Assembly: GCF_021129195.1 (NCBI RefSeq)
Contig: NZ_JAJOHW010000053.1
Span: forward strand, 16,361-80,360
Reading direction: 5' to 3'
DNA: 64,000 bases
DNA from: Chromobacterium aquaticum
GTDB taxonomy: Bacteria > Pseudomonadota > Gammaproteobacteria > Burkholderiales > Chromobacteriaceae
Part shown: positions 17,719 to 26,753 of the stretch, in pieces
Layout of the letters: the number at the start of each line of letters is the position of its first letter
Position numbering within the stretch: the first letter of the stretch is position 1
The notes under the pieces: generated by a model
What the model saw: only the letters and a program-made list of their open reading frames with translations
What the model was told of the DNA's origin: nothing
Database searches by the model: none
Program-made: the position numbers and the translations under genes

Positions 17719-17763
17719 GGCAGTTCCGGTGGTGTAATGTGGCGCGGGATTGCGTTAAAGTAA

Positions 17764-17811
17764 TCGAGAATCGTTATCAAGAATATAGATTCAAACAAGA
17801 ATCATTGTCAA
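17764..17811. promoter_or_regulatory. Two Fur-box-like sites between bfd and nudJ
   Basis: Two 15-mers resemble the 7-1-7 Fur consensus TGATAATCATTATCA: CGAGAATCGTTATCA (17765-17779, 12 of 15 matches) and CAAGAATCATTGTCA (17796-17810, 11 of 15). They sit in the divergent bfd-nudJ promoter region. Fur control of bfd is common in proteobacteria; the assignment here is by eye. Confidence 0.55.
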
Positions 17812-17827
17812 CAAGAAAGCGCAGACC

Positions 17828-18280
17828 ATGACGCAGTGGAAACCAAATGCGACAGTTGCGGCAGTCATCGAACTGGACGGGCGCTACCTGATGGTGGAGG
17901 AAGTGACCAGCGACGGCATCTGCTTCAACCAGCCGGCCGGCCACCTGGAGTATGGCGAGACGCTGGAAGACGCGGTGAAGCGCGAGGTGCTGGAGGAAAC
18001 CGGCTGGCACTTCCGCCCGCTGGGGCTGGTGGGCATCTATCTGGTGGACCGCCCCAATAGCGACATCACTTATCTGCGCTTCGCCTTCTACGGCCACCCG
18101 CTACGACGCGAGGATTATCCGCGGCTGGACGACGGCATTCTGTCGGCGCAATGGCTGAGCCACGAGGAAATCGTCGCGCTGCGCGCGCAGCACCGCAGCC
18201 CGGTGGTGCAGCAGTGCCTGGACGATTTCCGCGCCGGCAAACGCCACCCTCTGTCCATGATCCACCATCTGGGCCGCTAA
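17828..18280 (+). CDS. nudJ: NUDIX hydrolase, NudJ type
   Basis: A 150-residue NUDIX enzyme. The Nudix box is complete: G at GHLEYGETLEDAV, then KREVLEETGW, giving Gx5Ex7REUxEExGU. NudJ in E. coli hydrolyses HMP-pyrophosphate and nucleoside di/triphosphates, and its gene is next to mnmA, as here with one gene between. The first residues MTQWKPNATVAAVIEL and the FNQPAGHLE stretch match that subfamily. It is divergent from bfd, sharing a promoter region with Fur-like sites. Confidence 0.88.
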   Translation: MTQWKPNATVAAVIELDGRYLMVEEVTSDGICFNQPAGHLEYGETLEDAVKREVLEETGWHFRPLGLVGIYLVDRPNSDITYLRFAFYGHPLRREDYPRLDDGILSAQWLSHEEIVALRAQHRSPVVQQCLDDFRAGKRHPLSMIHHLGR

Positions 18281-18302
18281 GCGCCGCGGCCCCGGAGTCT
18301 GC

Positions 18303-18851
18303 ATGTCCTTGAGATTATTGTCTTTCCTATTGGCGCTGCTGGCCGGCCTCCCGTGGGCGGCACAAGCCAGCGCCATCAATATCTGCTACCATTACGGCTG
18401 CTCCAGACATGCCTACGTAGACATCCCCGCCGAGGCCGATGCCTGGCTCGCCGCCCGCCTGTCCGCCGCCAACAGCCCGGAAACCGAACGTTCCGCCGTC
18501 AGCGACGCCGTCACCGCGCTTTATCACATCGCCGCGCGCACGCTGCCGATCTGGCAGGACAAGGGCGGCAATTTCCGCGACGGGCCGGCCGAAGGCCGCA
18601 TGGACTGCGTGGACCACAGCAGCAATGTCAGCACCTTCCTCACTTATCTGCAGGACCACGGCTGGCTGCAATACCACACGGTGGGCAAGCCGGCTTGGCG
18701 CGCGCCGCTATTGCTGGACCTGCACTACACCGCGGTGCTGCGCGACATGCTTTCCGGCCGGGATTGGGCGGTGGACAGCTGGTTCAAGGACTTTGGGCAA
18801 GCCCCGGTGGTGATTGCCCTCGATATTTGGATGGAAGGATTTTCCCCGTGA
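18303..18851 (+). CDS. Secreted protein with possible Cys-His-Asp site
   Basis: A 182-residue protein with a signal peptide (residues 1-22, ending AAQAS) and GGAG ahead of the ATG. I do not recognise a named family. A Cys at 102 starts a helix-like stretch ([17 protein letters not shown]), His141 lies in LHYTAVL and Asp158 in WAVDSWF. The order Cys-helix, His-strand, Asp after Trp is that of transglutaminase-like peptidases, so a papain-like fold is possible. The stop overlaps the GTG start of mnmA by 4 bases, giving translational coupling with a tRNA-modification gene, although the protein itself is exported. The function remains unknown. Confidence 0.75.
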   Translation: MSLRLLSFLLALLAGLPWAAQASAINICYHYGCSRHAYVDIPAEADAWLAARLSAANSPETERSAVSDAVTALYHIAARTLPIWQDKGGNFRDGPAEGRMDCVDHSSNVSTFLTYLQDHGWLQYHTVGKPAWRAPLLLDLHYTAVLRDMLSGRDWAVDSWFKDFGQAPVVIALDIWMEGFSP

Positions 18852-19927
18852 CGGGTAGTAAGAAACGAATTGTCGTCGGCATGTCCGGCGGCGTGGACTC
18901 CTCGGTAACCGCCTCGCTGCTGAAACAGCAGGGACACGAGGTGATCGGCGTCTTCATGCAGAACTGGGAAGACGACAACGACGACGAGTACTGCTCGATC
19001 AAGCAGGATGCGCTGGACGCGATGAGCGTGGCCGACATCGTCGGCATCGACATGGAGATCGTCAACTTCGCCAAGGAGTACAAGGACCGCGTGTTCTCCT
19101 ACTTCTTGAAGGAATACTCCGCCGGCCGCACGCCCAATCCCGATGTGCTGTGCAATGCCGAAATCAAGTTCAAGGCCTTCCTCGACTACGCGATGGAACT
19201 GGGCGCCGACTGCATCGCCACCGGCCACTACGCGCGCAAGCTGGAGCAGGATGGCACCCACTACCTGATGAAGGCGGTGGACCACACCAAGGATCAGAGC
19301 TACTTCCTGTATCGGCTGCAGCAGCATCAGTTGGCCAAGGCCATCTTCCCGCTCGGCGACATCCGCAAGACCGAGGTGCGCAAGCTGGCCGAGGAAGCCG
19401 GCCTGCCCACCGCGGCCAAGAAGGACTCCACCGGCATCTGCTTCATCGGAGAACGGCCGTTCCGTGAATTCCTGCAACGCTATCTGCCCACCAAGCCCGG
19501 CGAGATGATACTGCCGGACGGCAAGGTGGTGGGCGAGCATATCGGCCTGATGTATTACACCTTGGGCCAGCGCAAGGGCCTGAATATAGGCGGCGCGCGC
19601 GACGGCACCGGCGAACCGTGGTTCGTCGCCGGCAAGGACATCCCCGGCAACAGGCTGATCGTGGTGCAAGGCCACGATCACCCGCTGCTGCTGAAGCCGA
19701 CGCTGGCGATGGCCGACCTGAGCTGGACGCTGCCATCGGCGCCGGCAGCCGGCGAATACGCGGCCAAGAACCGCTATCGCATGGCCGATGCCGGCTGCAA
19801 TCTGTCCGCCATCGTCGACGGCCAGGCCACGCTGACTTTCCGCGACAAGCAATGGGCGGTCACTCCCGGTCAGTCCGCGGTGCTGTACGACGGCGACATC
19901 TGCCTGGGCGGCGGCATCATTCAATAA
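18848..19927 (+). CDS. mnmA: tRNA-specific 2-thiouridylase
   Basis: A 359-residue enzyme that thiolates U34 of Lys, Glu and Gln tRNAs. The start is GTG 18848-18850, overlapping the previous stop, with AAGGA upstream; the open frame continues further 5' but has no similarity. The PP-loop [12 protein letters not shown] is N-terminal. The two catalytic cysteines are in NPDVLCN and [11 protein letters not shown]. The [14 protein letters not shown] and TGHYA segments are typical. It is the last gene of a nudJ-secreted protein-mnmA operon, closed by a strong terminator. Confidence 0.95.
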   Translation: MTGSKKRIVVGMSGGVDSSVTASLLKQQGHEVIGVFMQNWEDDNDDEYCSIKQDALDAMSVADIVGIDMEIVNFAKEYKDRVFSYFLKEYSAGRTPNPDVLCNAEIKFKAFLDYAMELGADCIATGHYARKLEQDGTHYLMKAVDHTKDQSYFLYRLQQHQLAKAIFPLGDIRKTEVRKLAEEAGLPTAAKKDSTGICFIGERPFREFLQRYLPTKPGEMILPDGKVVGEHIGLMYYTLGQRKGLNIGGARDGTGEPWFVAGKDIPGNRLIVVQGHDHPLLLKPTLAMADLSWTLPSAPAAGEYAAKNRYRMADAGCNLSAIVDGQATLTFRDKQWAVTPGQSAVLYDGDICLGGGIIQ

Positions 19928-19941
19928 GCCCACCGCTAGTC

Positions 19942-19978
19942 AAAAAGCCCCGCGCCGAATCATCGCCGCGGGGCTTTT
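19942..19978. terminator. Bidirectional terminator between mnmA and the MFS gene
   Basis: Perfect 9-bp arms (19946-19954 and 19967-19975) with a 12-base loop, A run before and T run after. It serves mnmA on the plus strand and the convergent transporter on the minus strand. Confidence 0.85.
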
Positions 19979-19990
19979 CCATTGTCATCA

Positions 19991-21253
19991 TCAAGATTGC
20001 GGCAAGGGTTGCAGCCGCCGCAGGCCCAGGCTGATCGCCAGCATCGCCGTCAGGCACAGCACCAACACCCCCGCCACCCCGTTCCAGCCGCCGCGCCCCC
20101 ACATCAGGCCGGACAGCGAGCCCAGCAGGCTGGAGCCCAGATAATAGGCGCTCAGGTAAATGGCGGAAGCCAGCGCCCGCCCCTGGCGCGCGCGCAATCC
20201 CACCCAACTGCTGGCCACCGAATGGCCAGCGAAAAAACCGAAGGTGAACAGGGCGATGCCGGCCACCAGCAGCACGACGCGATCGCTCAAGGTCAGCGCC
20301 AGTCCCAGCAACATGGCCAGCACCATCAGCCACAACACATTGCGTCGGCCCAGACGGTCGGACAGCTTGCCGACCCAGGCCGATGACCAGACGCCGACGA
20401 TATACAGCGAGAACACCAGCCCCAACAGGCTCTGGCTCATATTGAACGGCGGCGCCAGCAGGCGGAAACCCAGGTAGTTATATAGGCTGACGAAGCAGCC
20501 GGACAACAGGAAAGCGGACACGAACAGCCAGGGCAGACCGGCATCGCCGAACAAGGCCTTGGCCTCTCGCCACATGCGGCCCAGATCATGCCGGCGCGGC
20601 TGGAAGTGCCGTGACGGCGGCAGATTGCGCCAGAACAACCACGCGCCAAGCACGCCGAGCAAGGCCAACGTCAGCAAGGCCCAGCGCCAGCCGAAATGGT
20701 CGGCCAGCAAGGAGGCGATGAAGCGGCCGCTCATCCCACCCAGCGCATTGCCGGCGATGTACAAGCCCATGGAATGGCCCAGCGACTTGGCGTCCACCTC
20801 CTCGCTCAGATACGCCATCGCTACCGCCGGCAGGCCGGCCAAGGCCACGCCAAAAACCGCGCGCAGCCACAGCAGATGCTGGAAACTGTCCGCCAGCGCC
20901 GACAGCAGCATCAGCAGCGCGCCCAGCGCCAGCGCCGCGTTCATCAACGGACGTCGTCCCAGGCGATCCGCCAGCAGGCCGGCGGGAATCAGGCTCAACG
21001 CCAGGCTGCCGGTGGCCAAGGACACCACGCCGCTGGACTCGGCCGGTGATAAGGCGAAATCCTGGGAAAACAGCGGCATCAATGGCTGCGCGCCATAGAG
21101 CATGGCGAAGGTGCAATAACCACCGGCGAACATCGCCCACGCGGTGGCGCGGAATTCGGCGGTGCCGGCGTGCAGCTTGGCCGGAGAAAGTGACGAGGCG
21201 GACGACGGCGATACCACAGAGCGAAGGCAGGAAGACGGCGAATCGGCGGACAT
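19991..21253 (-). CDS. MFS transporter, YnfM-like
   Basis: A 420-residue major facilitator with 12 hydrophobic segments. The conserved loop after helix 2 is present twice (GLLADRLGRRPLM and GKLSDRLGRRNVL). The N-terminal 35 residues are Ser-rich and cytoplasmic. It is divergent from a LysR regulator of YnfL type, and the pair resembles the ynfM-ynfL pair of E. coli. Such transporters export small organic compounds. The substrate is unknown. The 101-base region between the two genes is AT-rich and should hold both promoters. Confidence 0.85.
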   Translation of the reverse strand: MSADSPSSCLRSVVSPSSASSLSPAKLHAGTAEFRATAWAMFAGGYCTFAMLYGAQPLMPLFSQDFALSPAESSGVVSLATGSLALSLIPAGLLADRLGRRPLMNAALALGALLMLLSALADSFQHLLWLRAVFGVALAGLPAVAMAYLSEEVDAKSLGHSMGLYIAGNALGGMSGRFIASLLADHFGWRWALLTLALLGVLGAWLFWRNLPPSRHFQPRRHDLGRMWREAKALFGDAGLPWLFVSAFLLSGCFVSLYNYLGFRLLAPPFNMSQSLLGLVFSLYIVGVWSSAWVGKLSDRLGRRNVLWLMVLAMLLGLALTLSDRVVLLVAGIALFTFGFFAGHSVASSWVGLRARQGRALASAIYLSAYYLGSSLLGSLSGLMWGRGGWNGVAGVLVLCLTAMLAISLGLRRLQPLPQS

Positions 21254-21354
21254 GAAAATCTTTCAACACGAAATATATGCTTGAGCTTAGTCTTGGCCAA
21301 ATTCGCAGTCCAATATATATTTAACCGTCATTTGATACTTTTAAAATATCAATC

Positions 21355-22257
21355 ATGGAACTACGCCATCTGCGCTACTTCGTCGCGGTCGCCGAAGAAC
21401 TGCATTTCACTCGCGCCGCCCAGCGGCTGCACATTGGCCAACCACCGCTCAGCCAGCAGATCCAGGCCTTGGAGGCCGAGCTGGGCGTGCGGCTGCTGCG
21501 CCGCCACCAGCGCAAAGTGGAGTTGACCGAGGCCGGCCGCCAATTCCTGAGCCGCGCTCAGCGCATTCTCGCCGACACGGAATTGGCCGCGATGGAAGCC
21601 CGGCGCGCCGCGCGAGGCGAGATCGGCGAACTGAGCATAGGTTTCACCTCCTCGTTGCCGCTGTCCCCCATCCTGCACGCCGGCCTGCACGACTATCGTC
21701 AGCGCTTTCCGGAAGTCGGGCTAAAACTGTGCGAGATGTTCACCACCGACCAATACCAGGCCTTGCAGCAACGGCGGCTGGACATCGGCTTCGTGCGCTT
21801 CAACGGCCTGGAGCCCATGGCGGATATCGCGGTGGTGGAATTGCAGCGGGACGCGCTGCGGGTGGTGATCAGCGCCGAGCATCCGCTGGCCGGTCAACCG
21901 GCGCTGCGGCTGGGGCAATTGCGCGGAGAAAGCCTGATCGGCTATCCGCAGGAAGCCGGCACCGGCTTGAACACGGTGCTGCGCGAGCTGGCGAGCCGCC
22001 AAGGCATGGACTGGCGGCCGCGGCAGGAGGCCGGCGAGGCCATCACCCAGATCGGCCTGGTCGCCGCCGGGCTAGGCATCGCCATCCTGCCCTCGCCACT
22101 GGAATGCGTCCGGCTTCCCGGCGTGCGCTATCTGCCGCTGCTGGACGAGGGCGCTTATCTGGCGATGGGCCTGGCCACGCGCTTGGACGAAGACTCGCCG
22201 CTGGTGATCCAGTTTCTGAACTTGATGCGCGAGCGCTGGCTCAACGCCCGCCGCTGA
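21355..22257 (+). CDS. LysR-family transcriptional regulator
   Basis: A 300-residue regulator. The N-terminal winged HTH is MELRHLRYFVAVAEELHFTRAAQRLHIGQPPLSQQI. A linker helix and the two-lobed effector domain follow (IGFTSSLPLSPIL to about residue 290). It is divergent from the MFS gene and most likely controls it together with its own expression, as usual for the family. Its last 17 bases overlap the end of the convergent SDR gene, so readthrough from either side would make antisense RNA. Effector unknown. Confidence 0.9.
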   Translation: MELRHLRYFVAVAEELHFTRAAQRLHIGQPPLSQQIQALEAELGVRLLRRHQRKVELTEAGRQFLSRAQRILADTELAAMEARRAARGEIGELSIGFTSSLPLSPILHAGLHDYRQRFPEVGLKLCEMFTTDQYQALQQRRLDIGFVRFNGLEPMADIAVVELQRDALRVVISAEHPLAGQPALRLGQLRGESLIGYPQEAGTGLNTVLRELASRQGMDWRPRQEAGEAITQIGLVAAGLGIAILPSPLECVRLPGVRYLPLLDEGAYLAMGLATRLDEDSPLVIQFLNLMRERWLNARR

Positions 22258-22990
22258 CGTCCAGCAAGCTGCCGGTGCAGAAGGAACTGGCATCCGACAA
22301 CAGCCACAGAATCGCCGCAGCGACTTCTTCGGCTTCGCCGCCGCGCCGCATCGGCACGCTGTCGGCCAGGCGCGCCACCCGGCCCGGCTCGCCGCTGCTG
22401 GCGTGAATGGAGGTATTGATCAGCCCCGGCCGCACCGCGTTGACACGGATGCCCTCGGCCGCCACTTCGCGCGCCAGGCCCAGGGTCAGGGTATCGATCG
22501 CGCCCTTGCTGGCGGCGTAGTCGATGTATTCGCCGGCCGAGCCCAACCGCGAGGCGGCGGAAGACACATTGACGATGGCGCCGCCACTGCCGCCATGGCG
22601 GGTGGACATCCGGCGCACCGCCTCGCGGCAGCAGAGAATGGGCCCCAACACATTGCTGCGCAGCACCTGCTCCACCCGTTGCGCCGAGTAATCCTCCAAC
22701 CGGCCGATAGGCGCGGTCACGCCGGCATTGTTGACCAGGGCGTCGATACGACCGAAGCGCTCCGCCACCGCGTCGAACAGCCCCACAATGTCCGCCTCGA
22801 GCGAGACATCTGCGCAAAACGCCTCGGCGTCCGCGCCCGCGCGCCGCAACTCGGCCACCACCGCCTCCGCTCCGGCCAGGTCTTTGCGGTAATTGACCGC
22901 GACGCGCCAAGCCTCCGCCGCCGCCAGCCGCGCCGTCGCCGCGCCTATGCCGCGCGAAGCGCCGGTGATCAACACCACCTTATCGTCCAT
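22241..22990 (-). CDS. Short-chain dehydrogenase/reductase
   Basis: A 249-residue classical SDR. The start at 22990 (MDDKVVLITGASRGIG) gives the normal length; the open frame continues upstream into the tyrA region in another frame. Motifs: TGASRGIGAATA for cofactor, NNAGV, a Ser in NVSSAASRLGS, and YAASKGAI with the catalytic Tyr and Lys. The residues RKD after the second strand suggest NADP preference. It starts 3 bases after the tyrA stop, so the two are co-transcribed. The substrate is not evident; a link to tyrosine metabolism is only contextual. Confidence 0.85.
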   Translation of the reverse strand: MDDKVVLITGASRGIGAATARLAAAEAWRVAVNYRKDLAGAEAVVAELRRAGADAEAFCADVSLEADIVGLFDAVAERFGRIDALVNNAGVTAPIGRLEDYSAQRVEQVLRSNVLGPILCCREAVRRMSTRHGGSGGAIVNVSSAASRLGSAGEYIDYAASKGAIDTLTLGLAREVAAEGIRVNAVRPGLINTSIHASSGEPGRVARLADSVPMRRGGEAEEVAAAILWLLSDASSFCTGSLLDVSGGR

Positions 22991-22992
22991 CT

Positions 22993-23877
22993 TCAACCCT
23001 TGCGCATGAATTGCTGATGCCAGCGCGTGCGCGCGGCACGCGCCGCGCCGAAGCGCTCCGCCAGCCGCTCGCCGTCGCCGGCGTCCAGCATCTGGCGCAG
23101 TTGCTCCAGCCCGGCGCGGTAGCGGTCCAGCTCCTGCAGCAGCGCGTCGCGATTGGCCAGGCTGATATCGGTCCACATTTCCGGATGGCTGCCGGCGATG
23201 CGGGTGAAATCGCGGAAACCAGTGGCGGCGAAATCGAAGCAGCGCTCGGCATCGGCCTTGCCCGCCACCATGTCCACATAGGCGAAGGCCAGCAGATGCG
23301 GCAGATGGCTGACGGTGGCGAACACCGCGTCGTGCTCTTGCGCCGTCATCTCGTGGATTTCCGCGCCGCAGGCGCGCCATAGCGCCGCCACCCGCTCCAC
23401 GGCGGCAGGCAATGTCTCCGGCAGCGGCGTCAGCACCACCTTGCGGTTTTCGTACAGGCCGTACTGGGCGGCGGCGGCGCCGGACAAATCGGAACCGGCG
23501 ATGGGATGCGCCGGCACGCAATGCATTAATTGGCCGGGCAGATGCCGGCGGTACAGTTCCACCACGTCGCCCTTGGTGCTGCCGGCATCGGTGACAATCG
23601 CTCCCGGCCGCAACCTCGGCGCCAGCGCCGCCATCAAGCCGCCCATCTGGCCGACCGGCGAAGCCAGCAACACCAGATCGGCTCGCACGGCCACCGCGGC
23701 CAAGTCCTGGCTGATCTCGTCCACCACCCCCAGCTCCAGCGCCCGCTCCAGGTTTTCCCGGGTGCGGCCGACGCCGATCACATGCCGCGCCAGCCCGGCG
23801 CGTTTCAGCGACAAGGCGAACGAACCGCCAATCAGACCCACGCCCACCACTACCAGGGTTTCTATCCCTTGCTGCAC
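22993..23877 (-). CDS. tyrA: Prephenate dehydrogenase
   Basis: A 294-residue NAD(P) enzyme converting prephenate to 4-hydroxyphenylpyruvate in tyrosine synthesis. The start is GTG 23875-23877 with GGGGAGAAG upstream. The Rossmann motif is VVGVGLIGGSFALSLKRAG; DAGSTKGDVV, the HPIAGSDLSG motif with the catalytic His region, and SHLPHLLAFAYVD follow. It is the short, monofunctional form with no chorismate mutase or ACT domain. The SDR gene follows immediately in the operon. Confidence 0.9.
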   Translation of the reverse strand: MQQGIETLVVVGVGLIGGSFALSLKRAGLARHVIGVGRTRENLERALELGVVDEISQDLAAVAVRADLVLLASPVGQMGGLMAALAPRLRPGAIVTDAGSTKGDVVELYRRHLPGQLMHCVPAHPIAGSDLSGAAAAQYGLYENRKVVLTPLPETLPAAVERVAALWRACGAEIHEMTAQEHDAVFATVSHLPHLLAFAYVDMVAGKADAERCFDFAATGFRDFTRIAGSHPEMWTDISLANRDALLQELDRYRAGLEQLRQMLDAGDGERLAERFGAARAARTRWHQQFMRKG

Positions 23878-23991
23878 CGCTTCTCCCCATCCATGGCCTT
23901 GGAACACAGAACGGTTATCATACCTGCCTAACGATGGCTGACAACCACTTCCGTTGCGGCGCGATGACGCCCACGCCTCCAAGGACCAGCG

Positions 23992-24261
23992 ATGAATCAC
24001 TGCTTGTATTGCTATTTCAAGGCCGACGCCGATGACGCCGCGCTGCTATCCCGCTTGCGGGCATTGCAGTCGGCGTTGCAGGCGCGTACCGGCGTCCCTG
24101 GCCGCCTGCTGCGCCGTCGCGACGACGCCGGCACCTGGATGGAAGTGTATGAAGGGATCAGCGACGCCGACGCGTTCCTCCACGCCTGGCTCGAGATCAG
24201 CGTCGAATGTGGTCTGGCGGCGCTGAGCCGCCATGAAGAGTGGTTTCAGCCGCTGGCTTGA
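23992..24261 (+). CDS. DUF4936 family protein
   Basis: An 89-residue cytoplasmic protein starting MNHCLYCYFKAD. AAGGACC lies upstream. The YFKAD start, the RTGVPGRLLRRRDDAGTWMEVYEG core and the closing HEEWF fit DUF4936, a small betaproteobacterial family of ferredoxin-like fold and unknown function. It is divergent from tyrA, and its last 16 bases overlap the end of the convergent EAL gene. Confidence 0.75.
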   Translation: MNHCLYCYFKADADDAALLSRLRALQSALQARTGVPGRLLRRRDDAGTWMEVYEGISDADAFLHAWLEISVECGLAALSRHEEWFQPLA

Positions 24262-25121
24262 GAAACGGGCCAGTTCAAGCAGTCCGCCGGCCGCGCCAAG
24301 TGAAAACCCTGGACGAAGTCGCAACCGGCGGCGCGGGCGATGTCCAGCTGCATCTCGCTCTCTATGCCCTCGCCCACCACCTTGGCGCCGTGCAGCTTCA
24401 GGATGGCCACCAGCTCGGTCAGCTTATCGCGCAGCGCCGGCCGCATCAGCGCGCGCCGCATCAACACCTTGTCCAGCTTGACGTAATCAGGCTCCAGCAG
24501 CCACACCCGTTCCAGATTGGACGCGCCCTGGCCAAAGTCGTCCAAGGAGATCAAAAAGCCCAGATCGCGGTAGCGCTGCACCGCGCCGTGCAGCCGCACC
24601 GGGTCGCTGACCGCGTCCTCGACGATTTCCAGGCAGACATGGCGCGGCTCCACCCCCAGCAGTTGCAGCGCCTCGGCAAAGAACTGCCCGTGGGACTCGC
24701 TGACATTCACCAGGTGCTGGGCATTGACGTTGAGCGACAGCACCAGGCCCGGTGGCGGCGACTGCAGCAGGAAATTGAGCAGATGCAGACAGCGCAGCTG
24801 CCGGTCCACATAGACGGTGCGGCGCGGCGTGGTTTCCGCGGCGAACAGCACCGTGGGAATCAACTGGCCGCCAAAGCGGTCCGATACCCGCGCCAGCGCC
24901 TCCACCGACCACAAACGCGGCTCGCCGTCCTGCAGACGGTACACCGGCTGGAACACGCTGCGGAAGCGCCAATCCTCGTGCCGGCCGCGCACGCGGCCTT
25001 CACGCCAGCATAGCGGCTCCGCCTCGAAGCCATGCCTCGCCAGCATCAGGTTCAGCTCCGGCAGCGCCGCTTGCACGCCTGGATTCGCCATCGCCACTTC
25101 ACACTCCGCCATCGCCGACAT
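24246..25121 (-). CDS. Stand-alone EAL-domain c-di-GMP phosphodiesterase
   Basis: A 291-residue protein. The start at 25121 has GGGAGG 5 bases upstream. Almost the whole chain is one EAL domain: Glu of SVEALARV (about residue 74), Asn in LNVNAQHL, Glu in LEIVEDAV, the Asp pair in LDDFGQGASNL, Lys in YVKLDK, Glu in VVGEGIES and Gln in VQGFHLARP. All residues needed for metal binding and catalysis appear present, so hydrolysis of c-di-GMP is likely. Loop 6 (DFGQGASNL) deviates from the usual DFGTGYSSL. There is no sensor or membrane part. A hairpin with a U tract lies about 35 bases before the start. Confidence 0.88.
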   Translation of the reverse strand: MSAMAECEVAMANPGVQAALPELNLMLARHGFEAEPLCWREGRVRGRHEDWRFRSVFQPVYRLQDGEPRLWSVEALARVSDRFGGQLIPTVLFAAETTPRRTVYVDRQLRCLHLLNFLLQSPPPGLVLSLNVNAQHLVNVSESHGQFFAEALQLLGVEPRHVCLEIVEDAVSDPVRLHGAVQRYRDLGFLISLDDFGQGASNLERVWLLEPDYVKLDKVLMRRALMRPALRDKLTELVAILKLHGAKVVGEGIESEMQLDIARAAGCDFVQGFHLARPADCLNWPVSQASG

Positions 25122-25151
25122 CGCGCCTCCCGGCCTGCGCCAAGCAAACAA

Positions 25152-25177
25152 GAAAAAAGGCCGAACATCGTTCGGCC
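25152..25177 (-). terminator. Intrinsic terminator-like hairpin ahead of the EAL gene
   Basis: Perfect 8-bp arms (25159-25166 and 25170-25177), a 3-base loop and six T on the minus strand. It lies about 200 bases past the symporter stop and about 30 bases before the EAL start. It may end the symporter transcript, act as an attenuator for the EAL gene or terminate a short RNA. Confidence 0.75.
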
Positions 25178-25377
25178 CAAACAAGATACGAGAGAAACCT
25201 GCATGCGGTTCCGCAAAACCGGCAGACAGAAAGAGGCCGGCTTCCCGGCGGCAGCGCCGCCAATAGCCGCCAGCGCTCTACTGCGCCAGAAAGACCCGCT
25301 CAATATACCCGGCTCTCTTTATCTCTAAAAATAATTAAATGCTCGTTATATAGTTCACATAAATCTAAGAGTCGAAC

Positions 25378-26562
25378 TCAGGCCTGCTGCGATGCCGGCT
25401 TGGCTTCCACTTCTTCCGCCGACCGGCCCATGATGCGGTCCAGCCACAACGCGATCACGCCGTCGCCGGTGACATTGCAGGCGGTGCCGAAGCTGTCCTG
25501 CGCCAGGTAGAGCGCAATCATCAAGGCCAGGCTGGCTTCCGGGAAATGCAGCATGCTGGCCAGGATGCCCAGCGCCGACATCACCGCGCCGCCCGGCGCG
25601 CCCGGCGCCGCCACCATGGTCACGCCCAGGAGCAGGATGAAGGGGAACATCACGTCCCAGCTGGGCACGTCCAGACCGGCCGTCATCAGCATCACCGCGG
25701 TGGCGCAGGTAACCAGCGTGATGGTGGAGCCGCACAAGTGAATGGTCGCGCACAGCGGCATCACGAAATCCGCCACCGGACCGGATACCTTCATCTGCTT
25801 GGCCGAGCGCAGCGCCACCGGAATGGTCGCCGCCGAGGACATGGTGCCCAGCGCGGTCAGATAGGCCGGCAACATATTGCGGATCAAGGACCAGGGATTG
25901 CGGCCGCTGGCGAGACCCGTCACCGTGTACAGCAAGGTCAGCCAGATCCAGTGCATCGCTATGGCCAGCACTAGCACCACGCCGAAGGTCTTCAGCGTGG
26001 AAAACACCGAGCCATCGGCCGCCATCTCGGCGAAAACGCAGGCGATATAGGCCGGCAGCAGCGGAATCAGCACCTTGGCCAACACCAGTTCCACGATGTC
26101 CTTGCCCTGGTCCACCACCTCCTTGAGCCGCAGCGCGCGGGTGACGGCGATGCCGAGGCCGAACACGAAGGCCAGCATCAAGGCGGTCATCACATCGAAC
26201 AGCGGCTTGATCTCCAGCGTGAACAAGGCCTTGATCGCCGCCGGCTTGTCAGTGGCGTGCACACCCTGAGCGATCAGCGACGGCAATACGCCGGAGGCGA
26301 CGGCGAAAGCCGCCAGCCCTGACAGGATGGTGGAACAATAGGCCAGTCCCACGGTCCAGCCCAGCATCTTGCCGGAATTGGATTCCAGCGCGGCGATGCC
26401 GCTCATGATGTAGAACACGATGATCAGCGGAATCATGAAGCCGATGAATTGCCCGAACAGGGCTTTGAAAGTCATCAGCAGGGCCAGCGGGCCGTCCGGG
26501 GCCCATAGCCCCAGCGCCAGGCCCACCGCCATGCCGGCCAGTAGTTTAAGAATCAATTTCAC
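25378..26562 (-). CDS. Dicarboxylate/amino acid:cation symporter (DAACS)
   Basis: A 394-residue membrane protein. The start is GTG 26560-26562 with AGAGAGG upstream; the frame continues upstream without plausible coding. Eight or more hydrophobic segments, the serine-rich re-entrant loop (LGTMSSAATIPVALRSAK), the APGAPGGAVMSALGIL loop and the GTACNVTGDGVIALWLDR motif match the glutamate/dicarboxylate carrier family. Family members import C4-dicarboxylates, glutamate or serine with Na+ or H+. The exact substrate cannot be read from sequence. It appears to be monocistronic. Confidence 0.88.
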   Translation of the reverse strand: MKLILKLLAGMAVGLALGLWAPDGPLALLMTFKALFGQFIGFMIPLIIVFYIMSGIAALESNSGKMLGWTVGLAYCSTILSGLAAFAVASGVLPSLIAQGVHATDKPAAIKALFTLEIKPLFDVMTALMLAFVFGLGIAVTRALRLKEVVDQGKDIVELVLAKVLIPLLPAYIACVFAEMAADGSVFSTLKTFGVVLVLAIAMHWIWLTLLYTVTGLASGRNPWSLIRNMLPAYLTALGTMSSAATIPVALRSAKQMKVSGPVADFVMPLCATIHLCGSTITLVTCATAVMLMTAGLDVPSWDVMFPFILLLGVTMVAAPGAPGGAVMSALGILASMLHFPEASLALMIALYLAQDSFGTACNVTGDGVIALWLDRIMGRSAEEVEAKPASQQA

Positions 26563-26753
26563 GGCAACCTCTCTGAGCTTTGGTCTAATGTTGTTCGCGA
26601 TCCGCGCATGCGCTTGCCCCATGTCCGGTCCGGGCACGGCGCCAGTCGGAAGAATGGAGATCCGCCCGGCCAGGGCGGCGAGGAGCAAAAATGCAGACGC
26701 GGTCTGGGCAGGTCTGTCGTCGACGCCGGGAACTGCCCTCCCGACGTCTAGCT

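Noticed and set aside
23992..25121. Degenerate EAL domain
   Set aside because: At first the altered loop (DFGQGASNL) suggested an inactive EAL protein, but all metal and catalytic residues that I could place are present.
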